A stretch of DNA of 64,000 nt from Polytrichum commune (taxonomy: Eukaryota > Streptophyta > Polytrichopsida > Polytrichales > Polytrichaceae), in assembly GCA_950295325.1 (NCBI GenBank), contig OX485803.1:67349554-67413553 (forward strand). Direction: 5' to 3'. Shown here piece by piece: positions 1 to 11,894 of this stretch. Made by a program: the position numbers and the translations under genes. Every line of letters starts with the position of its first letter. The first letter of the stretch is position 1. The notes beneath the pieces are model-generated. The model worked only from the letters and a program-made list of their open reading frames with translations, ran no database searches and was not told the origin of the DNA.

Positions 1-780
1 AAAATGTTCATGATCTGGGACGATAACCCCTGATTCCAAGTATAGTTGCCCATTATAAATCGAAATCATACACATAATGCTATTTGGCATTTTGTTGTTG
101 AAAACATTATTTTGGACGTCAAGGGAGATATTGTAACTATGTTGGCAGTCTTGTATGAAGTCAATTGGTAATTCCTTCATATATTTTGTTTGTTTTTTTC
201 ATTTGGATTCTTATTTTTTAAGTTTAATTTTCTATTAGATATTAATTTTTTATATCTTATCATTTTTATTTTATTTTGTTAAGAAGAACCAAAAATCCCA
301 TGTTTCTATAAATTTTGTTCATAAACTTTTCTGTAGTCAAATCAATACTGGACAACCATTTTCATGTTTTGATAAATGTGTCCCCAAAGAAGACCTTACT
401 GCTACTTATGCCAAACAAAAATCCAAACATACAATTTGGTTCACTTTGATTGTTGAGGCTTTTAATAAATTTCTATATTAAGTTATTTTCTCTAAAATAT
501 CAGTTTTCTTTGCATATTTTTCTCACTTCTTATATAATTCCTTCGTTCTTGTTGTTCAAATGGATTTCTACTATTAGTTTTTTAATTGCAATGTCATGAA
601 GTTCTAATGAAGTTATATGTTCATGGTTTGACCCTTGTAGGTGGTATTGTGGCAATCATGATTGCTTCTACAAGTATTATATTTTACAATATCCAATTAT
701 TAGTTTATATGTTTTGTAATATATAACTTAATGTTCATATTATTCTAATTGTAATATTATACTTCATCCAAAAATTTATT
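1..780. other. AT-rich non-coding sequence
   Basis: Strongly AT-rich with stop codons in all frames. No gene or clear repeat structure is recognisable. It directly precedes the methyltransferase-like fragment at 781 and could hold decayed upstream parts of the same gene, but I could not align any with confidence. Confidence 0.5.
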
Positions 781-1050
781 AGAGCGGCTCATTCATTCAA
801 TCATCATATTCTAGCATTAGAAAGTGATGCCAAACTCTTTGATGAGATACTAAATCCTCTTCAAACACCTACAACTGACTCCAAGAGTCTTGATTTTGCT
901 ACCACATGCAATTGTATGGACTTTGATAATGATTCTCCAATAGAAGATGCCGCACTACTTAACTTATGTGAGTATTTCCATGTTTTTCTCTTAACAACTT
1001 CAATTGCAAATTCTAGATTTTTTATTTTAATTTGTTGTTACATACTCTAA
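781..1050 (+). pseudogene. Fragment resembling the C-terminal exon of the methyltransferase-like transposon gene at 11.9-14.8 kb
   Basis: The frame from 781 stays open to a TAA near 1048. It encodes a segment reading H-H-I-L-A-L-E-S-D-A-K-L-F-D-E-I-L-N-P-L, shortly after an A-A-H-S-F stretch. The last coding exon of the minus-strand gene at 11895-12100 reads R-H-L-I-A-F-E-E-D-S-A-I-F-D-A-I-L-A-P-L after R-H-S-G. The pattern HxIAxExDxxxFDxILxPL is shared residue for residue, which is the region after motif I in beta-class DNA methyltransferases. No intact upstream exons are visible, and the following sequence is a low-complexity intron-like stretch. I read this as a decayed second copy of the same family in the opposite orientation. 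The match is short, so chance or a different family remains possible. Confidence 0.42.
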
Positions 1051-4000
1051 TACATAGTTTGTTGTTTGCAATTAGATGAATCCATCACCGATGTAAATCT
1101 CGTCAGTTTATTGGCACTGTGGATTATTTAGAAGCCCCTTTCTTAGTCATCATAGCCTCCATGTTTATGCTGAGGCTTTAGCTAAAGCTTATACTAATGC
1201 TTCATTTAATTCATCTTTAGTTTCTCCTTCACCTTATAAATATAACGATACTAGAATATGTGTTTATTTTGAACTCAGTGCATTAAAGTTTGACGATATT
1301 TAAGTTTGTGTTCATGATTTTATATTTAATTTTAAATATTTAATTTCCAAGGACTTCAACAATTTTTTTATAGATGCGATGGAATATTACCAAAGCACCA
1401 TGCAATTCATATTGAAAATAAGCACCTCAAAACAAATTAGATTGTTTGACCGCTTGATTATCTACATATATGAATATAAGGTTTTATTTGGGTCTATGGG
1501 AAAACAACATACTATATTTCATTTATAGACCTTAAAACATAATTTTAAAAAATTGATATAGCTATATAATTTTTGTCATTCAAATTCATAGTTTTCATTT
1601 GCTTAATCATTCAAAGGCATTTCAGAAGCATTCAAACTCATCGTTTAATCATTCTAAGGCATTATTCATATTTTAGTGCTTGTAATGCTTGCAGACTTTG
1701 CCTCTAAGCCAATTTATATCCAACCTTTATGTCTACAATCCAATATATGTCTACAACCCACTTTTGTTGTTCTTTGTGTTTTGGACTCCGTAAATGACAC
1801 CCTTACGATGGTGTTATGATGTATTCAAATTTTACATTGATGTGTATAATAATAAGACATCCTAACATGCTACACCTATTTTCAACATGAGTTTGCTTAC
1901 ACATTATATTCAATTACGTTATTATTATCTCAACATTTGAACGTATATTAGTTTATTTTTTGGTACAAAATTGGCATAGCAACATTTTCAATTGTTGTTC
2001 ATTTGGACTATAGACCCTTACATGTAATTCCACGGTCATAGGCCCCCAACGGGTTTACAAACCATGACCAAGAAAAAATTAAAGGCTCACAAGCTCACGC
2101 TTGCGGGCTCACATACTAGCAACCCTGAAGCACTAGTGGCTAAAGGCTTTCAAATAATAAGCATAATGAATGAAACTAGTGTTGATGAACCAAAAAAAAA
2201 TCTCTAGTTGGGGATCCTAAATCGAAGGAAGCCAACTCATGTTGGGGAGTTAGCAAACAGTCAAGGGGCATTGGGTTGACAACAAATGAGTACGTGAGCA
2301 ACCAATATGTGCGAAACGTGGGTTGGTTCAAGATAAACCGCCACTTATCAATGCGACTCCATTTTGCGGTTCTTGTTTGAGCCATTAGCTTACTTGAATG
2401 TCATTGAGTTGAAGGTTCTCAAGGATGCCCTATGTGCTTCTAATTATGATGTGGAGGTGAATTGTAGAAAACAAATTTTTTTTTATATATAAAGGGATGC
2501 AGGAATACAAAACCTCTAGCTGCTCATTGAATTGCTTTGGGTATAATTTAGGCAAAGGTTGTGACAATGTTTTTGGCATATTATAGGGTTTGGAATGTTG
2601 GGGTTAGAGTGAGGGTTGGACTTTTAGTCTAGAGTATAGAAGGTTAGATGTTGTGTATGAAGTGATTTTAACCACTTGAACTTGAACAATGTCCAAACTT
2701 GCTTCCTATGTAAATGTGTTAACCCTAAACACATTTTGTGATCGGTGTTGGTTGGTTTTATTCTAATGCTACATGTATGTATGCAATTGTGTTTTAGACA
2801 CAAATATTGGAAGCATTTGCATGTGCTTTTAAACATAAGCATTTCAACACCATTTCCATGTGTGTATGTTTTAAATGAATAGAGTGCATAATAGGAAGCT
2901 GAATTGTGTGCATGTTGTGGTCATATGTTGATGTGGGAATTATGATCTTGTATGAGTGAATGTTAGATTTTACAAGACAACAACAAAAACCAAAAGTCAT
3001 AACTACTATATGCCCATGTAAAAGAAGAATAAACATCAAGTTAACCTACCCGGGTCCACAATATTTACCTTGTGCAATGTAATAACCCCCCCCCCCTAAA
3101 AACAACTTGTGTTCTCACATGTCCCACTAAATACAAGGGAGTGACCTCCCCCCCCCCCCCGCCCCCCCCGAGTATGAATGATGGTAGTTCACAAAAAAAA
3201 CTTTTAAAGTCAAGAATGAACTAGCTTTTCCCTTTGTTTATAAATTTCTATATATAGAGACTTCACATTATTTTGATTGAATTTTTTCAATTCTCTATGG
3301 ACTATTTTCCTTACCTCAAAGTGTATATTTACTCTTAATATAATCTTGAAAGTTTGGACTATAATTATATTGCATATATTTATCACAATTTCTTGAAGTT
3401 TAATGATTCTAAATTGATTATAAACAATTCATGAAATTTTTCGAATATTTCTACCATACCAATGTGATCTTCACATCATTAGCAACAACTTGAAGGCTTA
3501 CTTTTTAGACGATCTAATGAAACCACAATACGCTTCATGAATTTAAGGGTTAAATAGGTGTCACGAAACTTGACCCATTTTTTTGCACATCTCTGAAGTT
3601 GCGACATCAATACCATAGGGTAGATACATAGAATATGGTGAACATAAGCAAGTTGATTCGGCCCAAAAGAGTGGCTTGAGCTTTGTGCAGTATTTTCTAG
3701 AGATGGAGTAGAGGAAATGATGAGGAATGCAAGTTGTTTCATAATTTTATTCCATGTAAATAAATAGTTGCATTTTCTAAAAGAGGCAAGTAAGTCAAAT
3801 CCCCTACTTGTATAGTAGAGTCTCCCTGATTTGAGCATCAAAATATCCTACTTTGCGTACAAATGCATACAAAATGAGTAACTCAATGACGCTCAAAAGT
3901 GGTGTGAAACAACACCTATCCGGTCAATCACTGCATCCCACCTATCACTGCATCATTTTCGGGCCACCGCTTTTACAATTAGCCATTTTGGGTCCACACA

Positions 4001-6180
4001 AAAACTAATTTTATCCTAGTCTGGTGCACTAGTAGTGGTCATTCCCCGTTTTCGTTTTTTCCTATCTTAAAGTTACTATCTTACTGTAAGATAACGACAT
4101 CCAACTGGGGTGAAACAACCCGTACGCTAGTTCCTTAAAGGTAGGGCTGCAGCCACCCAACAAGGAACCAATGTATGGGTCGGCTTTTGTCCTCCCCATG
4201 ACATCCCGGGCTACCCTAGCATTCGAAGGTAGCAATGCAAACAATAATGTTACAAACGGCTGGCTCCAATTTAAATGCGGTGGAACACATGACAACAAGC
4301 TCTATTGTTTTTAGTTGCTTTGGTTCCAGTGTTGGAATGATGAACGATAGCTATGGGCTAGGTCCAAGATCTCTTGAATGCCATGTGTTTTCATTGATTC
4401 TCAAAGCAGTTGGCTAGCCAACCAACACATAAACTAGGACTGAAGATTCCACTTCCGACCAATCTCTCAAAGGCATGTGTGGGAAGTTTGGAACTTGGCA
4501 CTTATAAGACCACAAGCGAGCATCGGGTCATACATGCTAATTTTGGCGACCGAATCTTGTTTGGGAACTGAATAAAAAGATCTACGTGTTCTTTCCCTTC
4601 ACTTCCCCCTACATAAAGCACTCAACGCAACCCGAAAGCTCGAGGAGGAGGTTTGACTAATAAACCCACAACCCAAAGTTGCGTTGAGGATAGCTTCCAA
4701 ATGTCGCCGAATTTGTAGATTCCGTCATCGAGTTTGGAGTGTCGTGCACTATGTCCTAGACATAAAATCCCTCGTACGAATTCGTCAAATAGGTGGTGGT
4801 GAGTCCGGGTACGTCCGAGGTCAATCGCGAATAAAAGGGTAGGAAATAAGGATATATGGTATTTTGTTCTAGGAGGAGAGGGATCCACTCATGACAATCA
4901 CACAATAGCACCTAACAAACGATGCCCATGATTATGTGTTTTTGATATTATCAAACAAACTACATCGGTAGGGATGTGCGACGTTGAATGTACCTACCAT
5001 GTTCCTTCTCTTTGCCATGGACTATTTCCTGCTTACCGTATGTTGAAACATAGAATAAAATTTACAACAATTGACACCCATGCAAAAAGCCCCAACATCT
5101 ACAACAACCGACAAAGTTATGGGCCTTGGGACGAATTCATGGTCCATAGTGTGAACAGCCCCTGAGATTGAGCTCTCTTTCTCTTTCTCTCTGTTCCAGC
5201 CCAACATGCTCTCTTTTCCGCCTTTGTTGCTCGCCATGACCGATTCATGGACTAATTCTTGCATGTAGGCAGTTTTTACAGGTGAAACAATTGTGTCCTC
5301 TAAGAATTTTTTATTTAAAAAAAAAAATGCAACACTAGTCCTGTGGTTCGTAGGTCCTCTCCTTGTGATGATGCCATTCACAAGACGATTCACTGTTTCT
5401 CAACGGTGTTACCAAATGCATGATGTAAATATGTGGTGTGTTTAGCCAGGTATTTGAATGGTTCAGTCAAACACCCAGTCTCACTTATCCTCTTATGCAT
5501 GCAAAATCTGGTCCCCACCAAAGATTTTTTGGGAGGAATGAAAACTCACCAAAATTCTGTCCTAACCTACGAAACACATGCAGTGTGCATAGCATAGCAC
5601 AGTCTCTGTACATCGATGAATCAGCCAAACTTCCTAAAATATACATTCTACGTCTGAAGATGCGTATTCTTGCCGAACTGTCGCTGACTGCGCATGCGTT
5701 TCGATGAATGTGCGTGTGTGTGCGTGTGTGTTTTCAGCTAAGTTACCTCCGAGCAGACACCAAATTACACTGCCTAGACCTCGGCTCTCGACACCACTGC
5801 ACTGCAAAAAGCAAAGCGATCAATCACGAGTGATGGGGCTCGGTTTCTGGATTCGACGATAACATCAGGTCAGGTGAGTTTTGTTGCGATGCGGGAATGA
5901 GCGTCCTCTTGCCAGCTTGGGCTTTGACCCACTTTCCACGTGGGACGCTCTCTCGACGAGTCTCGGGGACATAACTTACTTACTTACTCCTAAAAAGATA
6001 CTACACTACAATATCCCTTGGTTCAAGTGATGTTGAATTCAGCCCTCGGTCCACATAAGATGCAAAACTCTTCGAAGCTCTTCGAAGCCAGTGTCCAGGG
6101 AGATCTTTGGGCACAATCACTGTTTTTGCTTCTCAAGTTCAACTGGTTGCATGTTTTGAGGACCGCTTCTCTTTATTAAC
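1051..6180. other. Gene-free, AT-rich repeat debris with homopolymer C tracts
   Basis: No convincing gene is present. Open frames here are short, lack recognisable domains and are interrupted. Visible features are two poly-C tracts (3086-3096 and 3148-3169, the second broken by one G), an A-run near 5320, and a short GTGTGC-rich run near 5710. The part at 5700-6000 is less AT-rich than the rest, but I recognise nothing in it. Confidence 0.5.
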
Positions 6181-6189
6181 TTGAGGTAT

Positions 6190-6283
6190 TTACCATAGAT
6201 TCCTCTAAAATGATGGGTGAGGAGTTCCCTGAAGTTAGCCTTGAACTTCAACCAGTTATTTCTCAAACTCGATCGGTTCACCC
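6190..6283 (-). repeat. Dispersed repeat related to 53.81-53.96 kb
   Basis: Read on the minus strand, this stretch contains a GAGTTTGAGAAATAAC tract, then TGGTTGAAGTTCA, and later CATCATTTTAGAGG. The same order of words occurs on the plus strand at about 53880-53960, where the first half is also tandemly duplicated. It abuts the small inverted-repeat element that starts at 6289. I read it as a dispersed repeat family; its class is unknown. Confidence 0.5.
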
Positions 6284-6288
6284 TGTAA

Positions 6289-6595
6289 CTACACTAAATA
6301 GGAACACATACACTAAACATCAATAACCCTATGAAAGGAAGTAACATTAGATGTAAACTCAAACACTAAATATCAACTATGGTTCTATGTGGAGGTTATA
6401 TGTTTGAATTTAGTGTTAGTAAGGATGTGGAAAAAAAAAAAAAAAAAAAAAACCAATGATAAAAGGAGAATTCCAACATATCTTCTAGCGAATCTTCTAA
6501 CATTGATTATCAAAGAATAGAAAATTAGTGTTGAGCAAGGTGGGGTGGTAACAACATTACATATAATCAAACACTAAATATCCTATTTAGTGTAG
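6289..6595. mobile_element. Small MITE-like element with 15-bp terminal inverted repeats
   Basis: The left end reads CTACACTAAATAGGA (6289-6303), and the right end (6581-6595) is its exact reverse complement. The interior repeats the word ACACTAAATAT and contains a 20-nt A-run near 6431. The flanks carry an imperfect direct repeat (GATCGGTTCACCCTG to the left, GGTCGGTTCATCCCG to the right), longer than a normal target duplication, so the exact termini are uncertain. The word ACTACACTAAATA recurs at 58.67 and 59.0 kb, suggesting a small family. There is no coding capacity. Confidence 0.6.
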
Positions 6596-7498
6596 TGGTC
6601 GGTTCATCCCGTTCATTAGTTTGAAGCACAAGGAGGTATTGGTGCCTAGTTGTGGTTGAGAGTTACCAAGAATCAAACCTAACTTTACCTCCTAACGTCC
6701 CACACTCAATTTCCTTCAAATTTGTTTAGAAAATGTGATCTCAATTTCAGCGATTGTAGCTAAAGATCTAAAGTTTTTTTGACAAATCCAACTGTATAGA
6801 GGTTTGCAGGTTAGAGGTGACTAGTACTCACAATCCAAATTTTTAATTTTTGAAGTTATGTTACGTAGGAGATTATAATAGGAATGTCAGTAGTAGTCTT
6901 GAGGGGAAGCAATTTAGAAATTGAATTGGGGTTGGTCTTTTGATTGAACCTCCACTCAAATCATCTTCAAATGACAAAATGTTACCCTCATTCAAAAGAG
7001 GGGCAATGTACCTACACAAATCAATTCACAAATCTTGAAACCATTATTTTGTGTTTTTTTGGGAAGCTTTGCAATTTGAGGCAATGGTGCCACAACTACA
7101 CACCTTCCATATGAAGTTACACCCACCAAGGCATGTCCAACTAGAAATTCCAATGACAGATGTTTAGGAGATGTTGCATTTGAGTGTCATGCAAATTTTC
7201 AGATTAATTGGGAATCATTTGCATATAGGGATCAACAAAAAAACATTGTTCAGGATATGGTGCCCATAAACCATATAGGCAATAAATGTCAAGTTTTGGT
7301 TCATGAACTAGTTCCATTGTAAACTAGTTCAGAACACACTCCCATATTTGATTCAAATCTATCCACATGGCAGGACATAGCAAACTTATACATGAACAAG
7401 TAGAGTGGTTGAAACAATCCAAAAACCATCCGAACTGGTGTCAAAGGAGTTAGAGCGAATTGTTCACAACCAAATTTATAGTCACATAGGACATTAGT

Positions 7499-7544
<46 letters not shown>

Positions 7545-8156
7545 AGTTGAGATTGTTCAATGCATGGGAATAATGTAAGCTTCCAAGTAAGGTATGTGGG
7601 TGTTATTTGGTTTTTCTTTTCACAATACAACTTGTGTTGCATTAGCAAATCTACGATGAAACATTTGCAAAAACCGGATTGAAAATTGGACCTCCCTTGA
7701 TTTAGTTATGATTATCGGAAGTGAATGCTTGTTTGATATCTTAACTGGATATAATAAGTCCTCCCAATTGTGCTCATTACTGAGTGTAGAGTAGTTGTAG
7801 ATATTTGAAGATGTACTCCGATCTCTTTTAAACATGTGTCTTTATGATGTTTTCTCTTTGATCCTCACCAAACCACATATCAATCAAATCTAGGGGGTCT
7901 AATTAAGAAAATGAGTCATTTCAGACCCATCCACTTGAAGCAATTATGCACTAAGATAATATTAGAACCTTACTTTCTCTTTAATGTCGGGTCTCATTAA
8001 TACATGAAAGAGGATTTCATCATATCATGACATGTAAGTTTTGGACATTGTACCCTACAAGCATATAAATCCTCAACTATTTGTCTTGCGTCACTGGAAA
8101 CTTGCCCCAAGTCATTAAGGTGGAGGTGTTGGGAGGCTAGGCATAGTGGGTGAGGA
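6596..8156. other. Non-coding sequence with a (CT)n microsatellite
   Basis: No gene is recognised. A perfect CT dinucleotide run occupies 7501-7543. On the opposite strand it produces a spurious Arg-Glu repeat in an open frame, which I do not accept as a gene. Confidence 0.55.
7501..7543. repeat. (CT)n dinucleotide microsatellite
   Basis: About 21 uninterrupted CT units. Likely length-polymorphic. Confidence 0.95.
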
Positions 8157-10205
8157 CCAAAGTCCGCGGAGCTCTATACAAAATTTGGTACATTTCCTAC
8201 CTTTTATGAAGAAGTTCGGATTTTTTTCTTTTTACTTGGAACTTACTCAACACCATTTTTTTTCTGGGTTAAATTCCAAAAATTTACCTTTATCATTCGG
8301 TAATTTTCCTAGTTTCTAAATTCTACTTCGGTATATTTTTGAAGTTATGTATAGTAAGTTGGACTTTTTTGTTGTAATTTTATAAAATAAAATAAAATTG
8401 GTGTTATGCTTTTAAGGGGGTGAATTTGTGTTGAAAAAAATCCCAAGTATCCCTGGAAGGAGTTGAACCTTGCCAAGCCCCCACCATCTTGGGGCCAAGG
8501 ATGTAGCCTTTGAAAATTATGTGGATCCAAAGAGGCTGTATATTTCTTTTTCAGAGGCTGGTTAGTAGAACAATATATGCAACCTTTAAACTAATCGACA
8601 TCCTTAGAATTGGGAAACATAGTTGAAGCTATTGAACAAGAAGCGTCACTTGCAGAAGACATATAACGTGAAAGGTTGGCATGTAGGAATTAGTTTTTAG
8701 TTCTATTTTCCCACAAAGATTTTGCCTCTTCAATGATAGTATCAAAGTTCTCATTTGGCCCCTTCAAAGCACTTCTCGGCCACGGGTAGGTCACTTAGTG
8801 CATTTTAAAAACGACGTGCGGCATAATATAGAGAGGATTAAAATCATTTGAAATAAAAATTATAAAGGAATTCCAAATAATGAAGGGGCCATTAAATGTA
8901 GACAATCCCATTATAAGTAAGTTAGATGGACATAAAATGTGGGCCATTATTTTTTTGTAAAATTAATATAGGGGCTGAAGATAAGGATCCTAGAAGGTAT
9001 GTTTAGTATGTTTGCTATGGTCTCCTATGTGTTTTCTTCATAACTTTGTTTGCAATGATATTACTGTTTGCACCCTTCTTTGTTTCCATGGTTTCCCTTA
9101 ACACTCGTCAATGCCTTAGGAAGTAGATTAGCTTTTATTACTTAAAAGGAATATAGAGTACAAAAAATTGCAGTGACTTGGACAATATAAGTAATGGAAG
9201 GGTGCAAACAAATGGGGCATTTTTGAAATTTAAGTAATTATAGGGAGGCTTTAATTCAGCCTTTCAAGGTAAATAGCCCCAAAACAAAAAATCCCCAGCC
9301 GCACGTGGTGCACAAAAATGCCTTAGAGTGACCTACCCGTGTTCTCGGCATAGCTTCCACATTTTTGCTTCCAACCCACCGGGCCTTGAATCACTCACAA
9401 CCGACACCCAAATTTGATCTCCCAAACCACCAGAAGTACCCACAACTTACAATCAACCCATCAACATGAAAATTCAACATAAATGTTCCTCAAACCTCCA
9501 TGCATATGCGAACAACAACGTTTGGCATGTAATTGATTGATTGTCTGGATAGGGCCACAATCAACACAACTACTGCTACCCACAATTACAAAACTAGAAG
9601 AAAAAATGAATAGAAAACCAACATTTTAGCACCTAATTCAACGCACCCTTAAATGAGATTGACAATTGGTGCAAGAATGGAAGCCACCCACTGAGGTCGA
9701 AGCCAAACGCGGAGCTTGAATACACTAATTGAAAACACAAGAGCATAAGCGGAAGCTTGGAGCATGAATGTGGTAGAGAGAAATACCCCAATGAAAGAGT
9801 GAGGTACTTTGCCCAAAGAGCTCAAACTCTTCTTATATTTGTGAGAGAGGGTCCTTGGCTGCTTAGAACATCAAAACCCTAATCTGCCCAGTGACAACGG
9901 AACCAACCATAAATTAGCCTCCATGGTTTTAAACCTTATGAGTCATGACTATAGTATTACCCTAGTAACATTTCCGTCCTATCCCTAGTCCCTGCGGCTA
10001 CTTGCCTAAAATAAATAAATAAATTGGCTTGGTAAATATCCCAAACTATGATGCCTCAACCGGCCATATTGCCGGTCTATTCTCCCTTGAACTGGTTGAT
10101 TTCAAACCTTGATCATTTTACATAGGTACCTCATCTAAATCATTGCAAACTCATTCGGAAATCTCCAAAAAAAAATCGGCTAGCTTGTAACTAAACCTCA
10201 GCAAT
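8157..10205 (-). repeat. Long repeat, copy A (inverted relative to copy B at 24.1-25.6 kb)
   Basis: Starting at the GTCCGCGGAGCTC region near 8165 and ending near the GGCTAGCTTGTAACTAA stretch at 10205, this segment matches the reverse complement of 24107-25580 along its whole length. The exception is an extra 561 bp at 8781-9341, which is a separate insertion. Matched landmarks include the rule-like tract TGAAGTTATGTATAGTAAGT, the 'CCAACCCA' segment near 9375 and the GGCAATATGGCC-type segment near 10070. There is no open frame of note. On the copy B strand a TATA-like AAGTATAAGAAG occurs, so these may be solo LTRs inserted in opposite orientation. Alternatively they could be the long terminal inverted repeats of one large element enclosing 10.2-24.1 kb. 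Target duplications were not identified. Confidence 0.75.
8781..9341. mobile_element. 561-bp hAT-like MITE inside repeat copy A
   Basis: The element begins CACGGGTAGGTCACT and ends with the reverse complement AGTGACCTACCCGTG. The inverted similarity extends to about 43 bp, through a shared GACGTGCGGC/CCACGTGCGGC segment. It is flanked by an exact 8-bp duplication, TTCTCGGC, at 8773-8780 and 9342-9349. The homologous locus in copy B (near 24950, minus strand) has only one such site, TTCTAAGC, with no insertion: a natural empty site. Terminal CA, an 8-bp duplication and a short non-coding interior fit a non-autonomous hAT element. Confidence 0.85.
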
Positions 10206-10669
10206 CCCCATACATTGGTTGGAACTCAAATTTCTCTGAGGTGAAAACCTCTTGTCTAGTTAGGTTTGTGCCAATCTCTATGTGCCATTAATTACATATT
10301 TGTTTTTGCTCCCCCTCCAACAATGGTCGATATTGTCTTGAAGCAACAATAATACAATTGCATGTGGTTGTTCCTATGGTACTTCCTCTTCATTCTAAGT
10401 TAGTGAAAGTCAGTGTTGGAGGCACAAAGCAAGAATGACATGTGTTGACATGTGTTTTTGGGTGATCTTGTCAAAGTTGGCAAACTATTGAAAAATGCAA
10501 CTTTATTCACAACCCGCCATGGCTACAATGTGGTCATGAAAAGCACATATTTGTCACATTGGTACTATCCACCATGAACTCCTTGAAGTTCACGTTGGGG
10601 GCACCATGAGAGAGAGAGAGAGAGAGAGAGAATGTTTTGTCAAGGTCGACCTCTAAACATGCGTCATCA
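10206..10669. other. Non-coding spacer with a (GA)n microsatellite
   Basis: No gene is seen. A GA run lies at 10608-10632. The stretch sits between repeat copy A and the left arm of the methyltransferase-like/SWIM element. Confidence 0.5.
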
Positions 10670-10830
10670 AGATGGGGGAGCGCTATCATATGAGCGGCGA
10701 GCAGTGAGCGATGAGCAGTTAGCGATGAGCAGTTAGCGATGAGCAGTGAGCAGTAACTAATGAGCGGATTAGGGTGAGAAAAATTCAAGAAACATGCCCA
10801 TCACCGTGGGTTTGGTATCCTATTACCATA
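10670..10830 (+). repeat. Left arm with tandem GAGCAGTKAGCGAT-type subrepeats
   Basis: A run of about 14-nt units built on GAGCAGTTAGCGAT/GAGCAGTGAGCG occupies roughly 10690-10765. CATCAAGATGGGGGAGC lies before it, and a GTGGGTTTGG motif follows near 10808. The reverse complement of 17790-17945 has the same order: a CATC..GATG word, AGCTATC, ATGAGCGATGAG-type units, then CGGGTTTAGGG. The two arms face each other across the two divergent genes. Short tandem units near inverted ends resemble the subterminal repeats of large plant DNA transposons. Exact termini and a target duplication are not resolved. Confidence 0.55.
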
Positions 10831-11479
10831 TATTTGTAGCTCAAACATCAACACATGTTACATGCTGAAAACTAACTTGCCAATTGATTGCTCCAATTCA
10901 TATGAACATTTGAAACAATGATGGAAGCTATAAAACGATGATGTGGAAATCATTAGGGTAGAGGGATTTTAGACAATGGTCACACAAATCAATGTCCACT
11001 CTTAGTGGTTATTTTATAAAAACTAGATAATTGCCACAAAAAAAAACATGTGCACATATATACCAAGTCATGTGCAAGACCCCATAACATTAAGTAGCAA
11101 TGCTAAGAGGGTACCCTTTGAGTACCCGCAAATTTACCTCAACAAGAAGGGAAAAGCTTACAAAGCAAGGGTGAATGAATGGATAATTAATCAAATATAG
11201 AAGCTTCAAAAAGGTATCAAAGAGGTTTCCAATGCGGGTGTCGGGAAACTTTTCCAAAAAGTGCAACTACCTTTTTGACCTCACCAACTTTCCCGTTGCT
11301 TTATAGTTATTTAAATTTGTTTAGATCATAATTTAGCCTAGATTAGAACCTTTATCACCAGTTGGCATTAGTTTTGTCCTAGAAACCGACATAATTAATA
11401 CTAAGCATTGAAAGTAACTACCCAAATAGATCTAAAATAGCCTAAGTAAAACTCAAACTTAGTATTACTTTTACTCTTG

Positions 11480-11519
11480 AAAGAGCATCAACCCGGCACG
11501 CGCCGGTTTGATGCTCTTT
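11480..11519. other. Near-perfect 18-bp hairpin, 4-nt loop
   Basis: The left arm, 11480-11497 (AAAGAGCATCAACCCGGC), pairs with 11502-11519 across the loop ACGC with one mismatch. It lies about 375 bp beyond the stop codon of the methyltransferase-like gene. Candidates are a transposon-end structure (Helitron 3' ends have such hairpins, though no clear CTRR terminus follows at the expected place), a regulatory palindrome, or a fold in the 3' region. The GC-rich stem is conspicuous in an AT-rich setting. Confidence 0.75.
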
Positions 11520-11894
11520 TAAGAAGGTCAAATCGGGCTTGCTACTTAATGTTATGCCCTTCATGCACCTATATTCTATTCTATTCTATTATTTATTATT
11601 CTCCTCATTATTACAAACACGAACATTACATTCCTCTGCCTCTATATTCATTAATGTCAAGATAGGAGAATCATAATGTTTAGATCTACTTTGCCTTGGA
11701 GGTGTAATGATAGTTGCTAACCGTATCGTCTCAGACTCGGCATACACAGGGAGAATCAATTGATGAGGGGGGGGGGGGATATCGCTTCCTTCATTTTTCT
11801 ACACACAATATCCAAAAATGTTAGAAAAAATTGGTGGAAGACTAAGCAGTTCACAAGAAAAATCAAAATTTTAAAATCATTCAAACCAACAAAC

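Noticed and set aside
3086-3169. Poly-C tracts as possible telomere or regulatory sequence
   Set aside because: Simple homopolymers without telomere-type units; slippage products or assembly-sensitive sites.
4622-5707. Several 60-120 codon frames on both strands
   Set aside because: No domain, overlapping on opposite strands, no splice or codon-bias support.
7301-7648. Minus-strand frame with an Arg-Glu repeat
   Set aside because: The repeat is the translation of the (CT)n microsatellite; no conserved sequence surrounds it.
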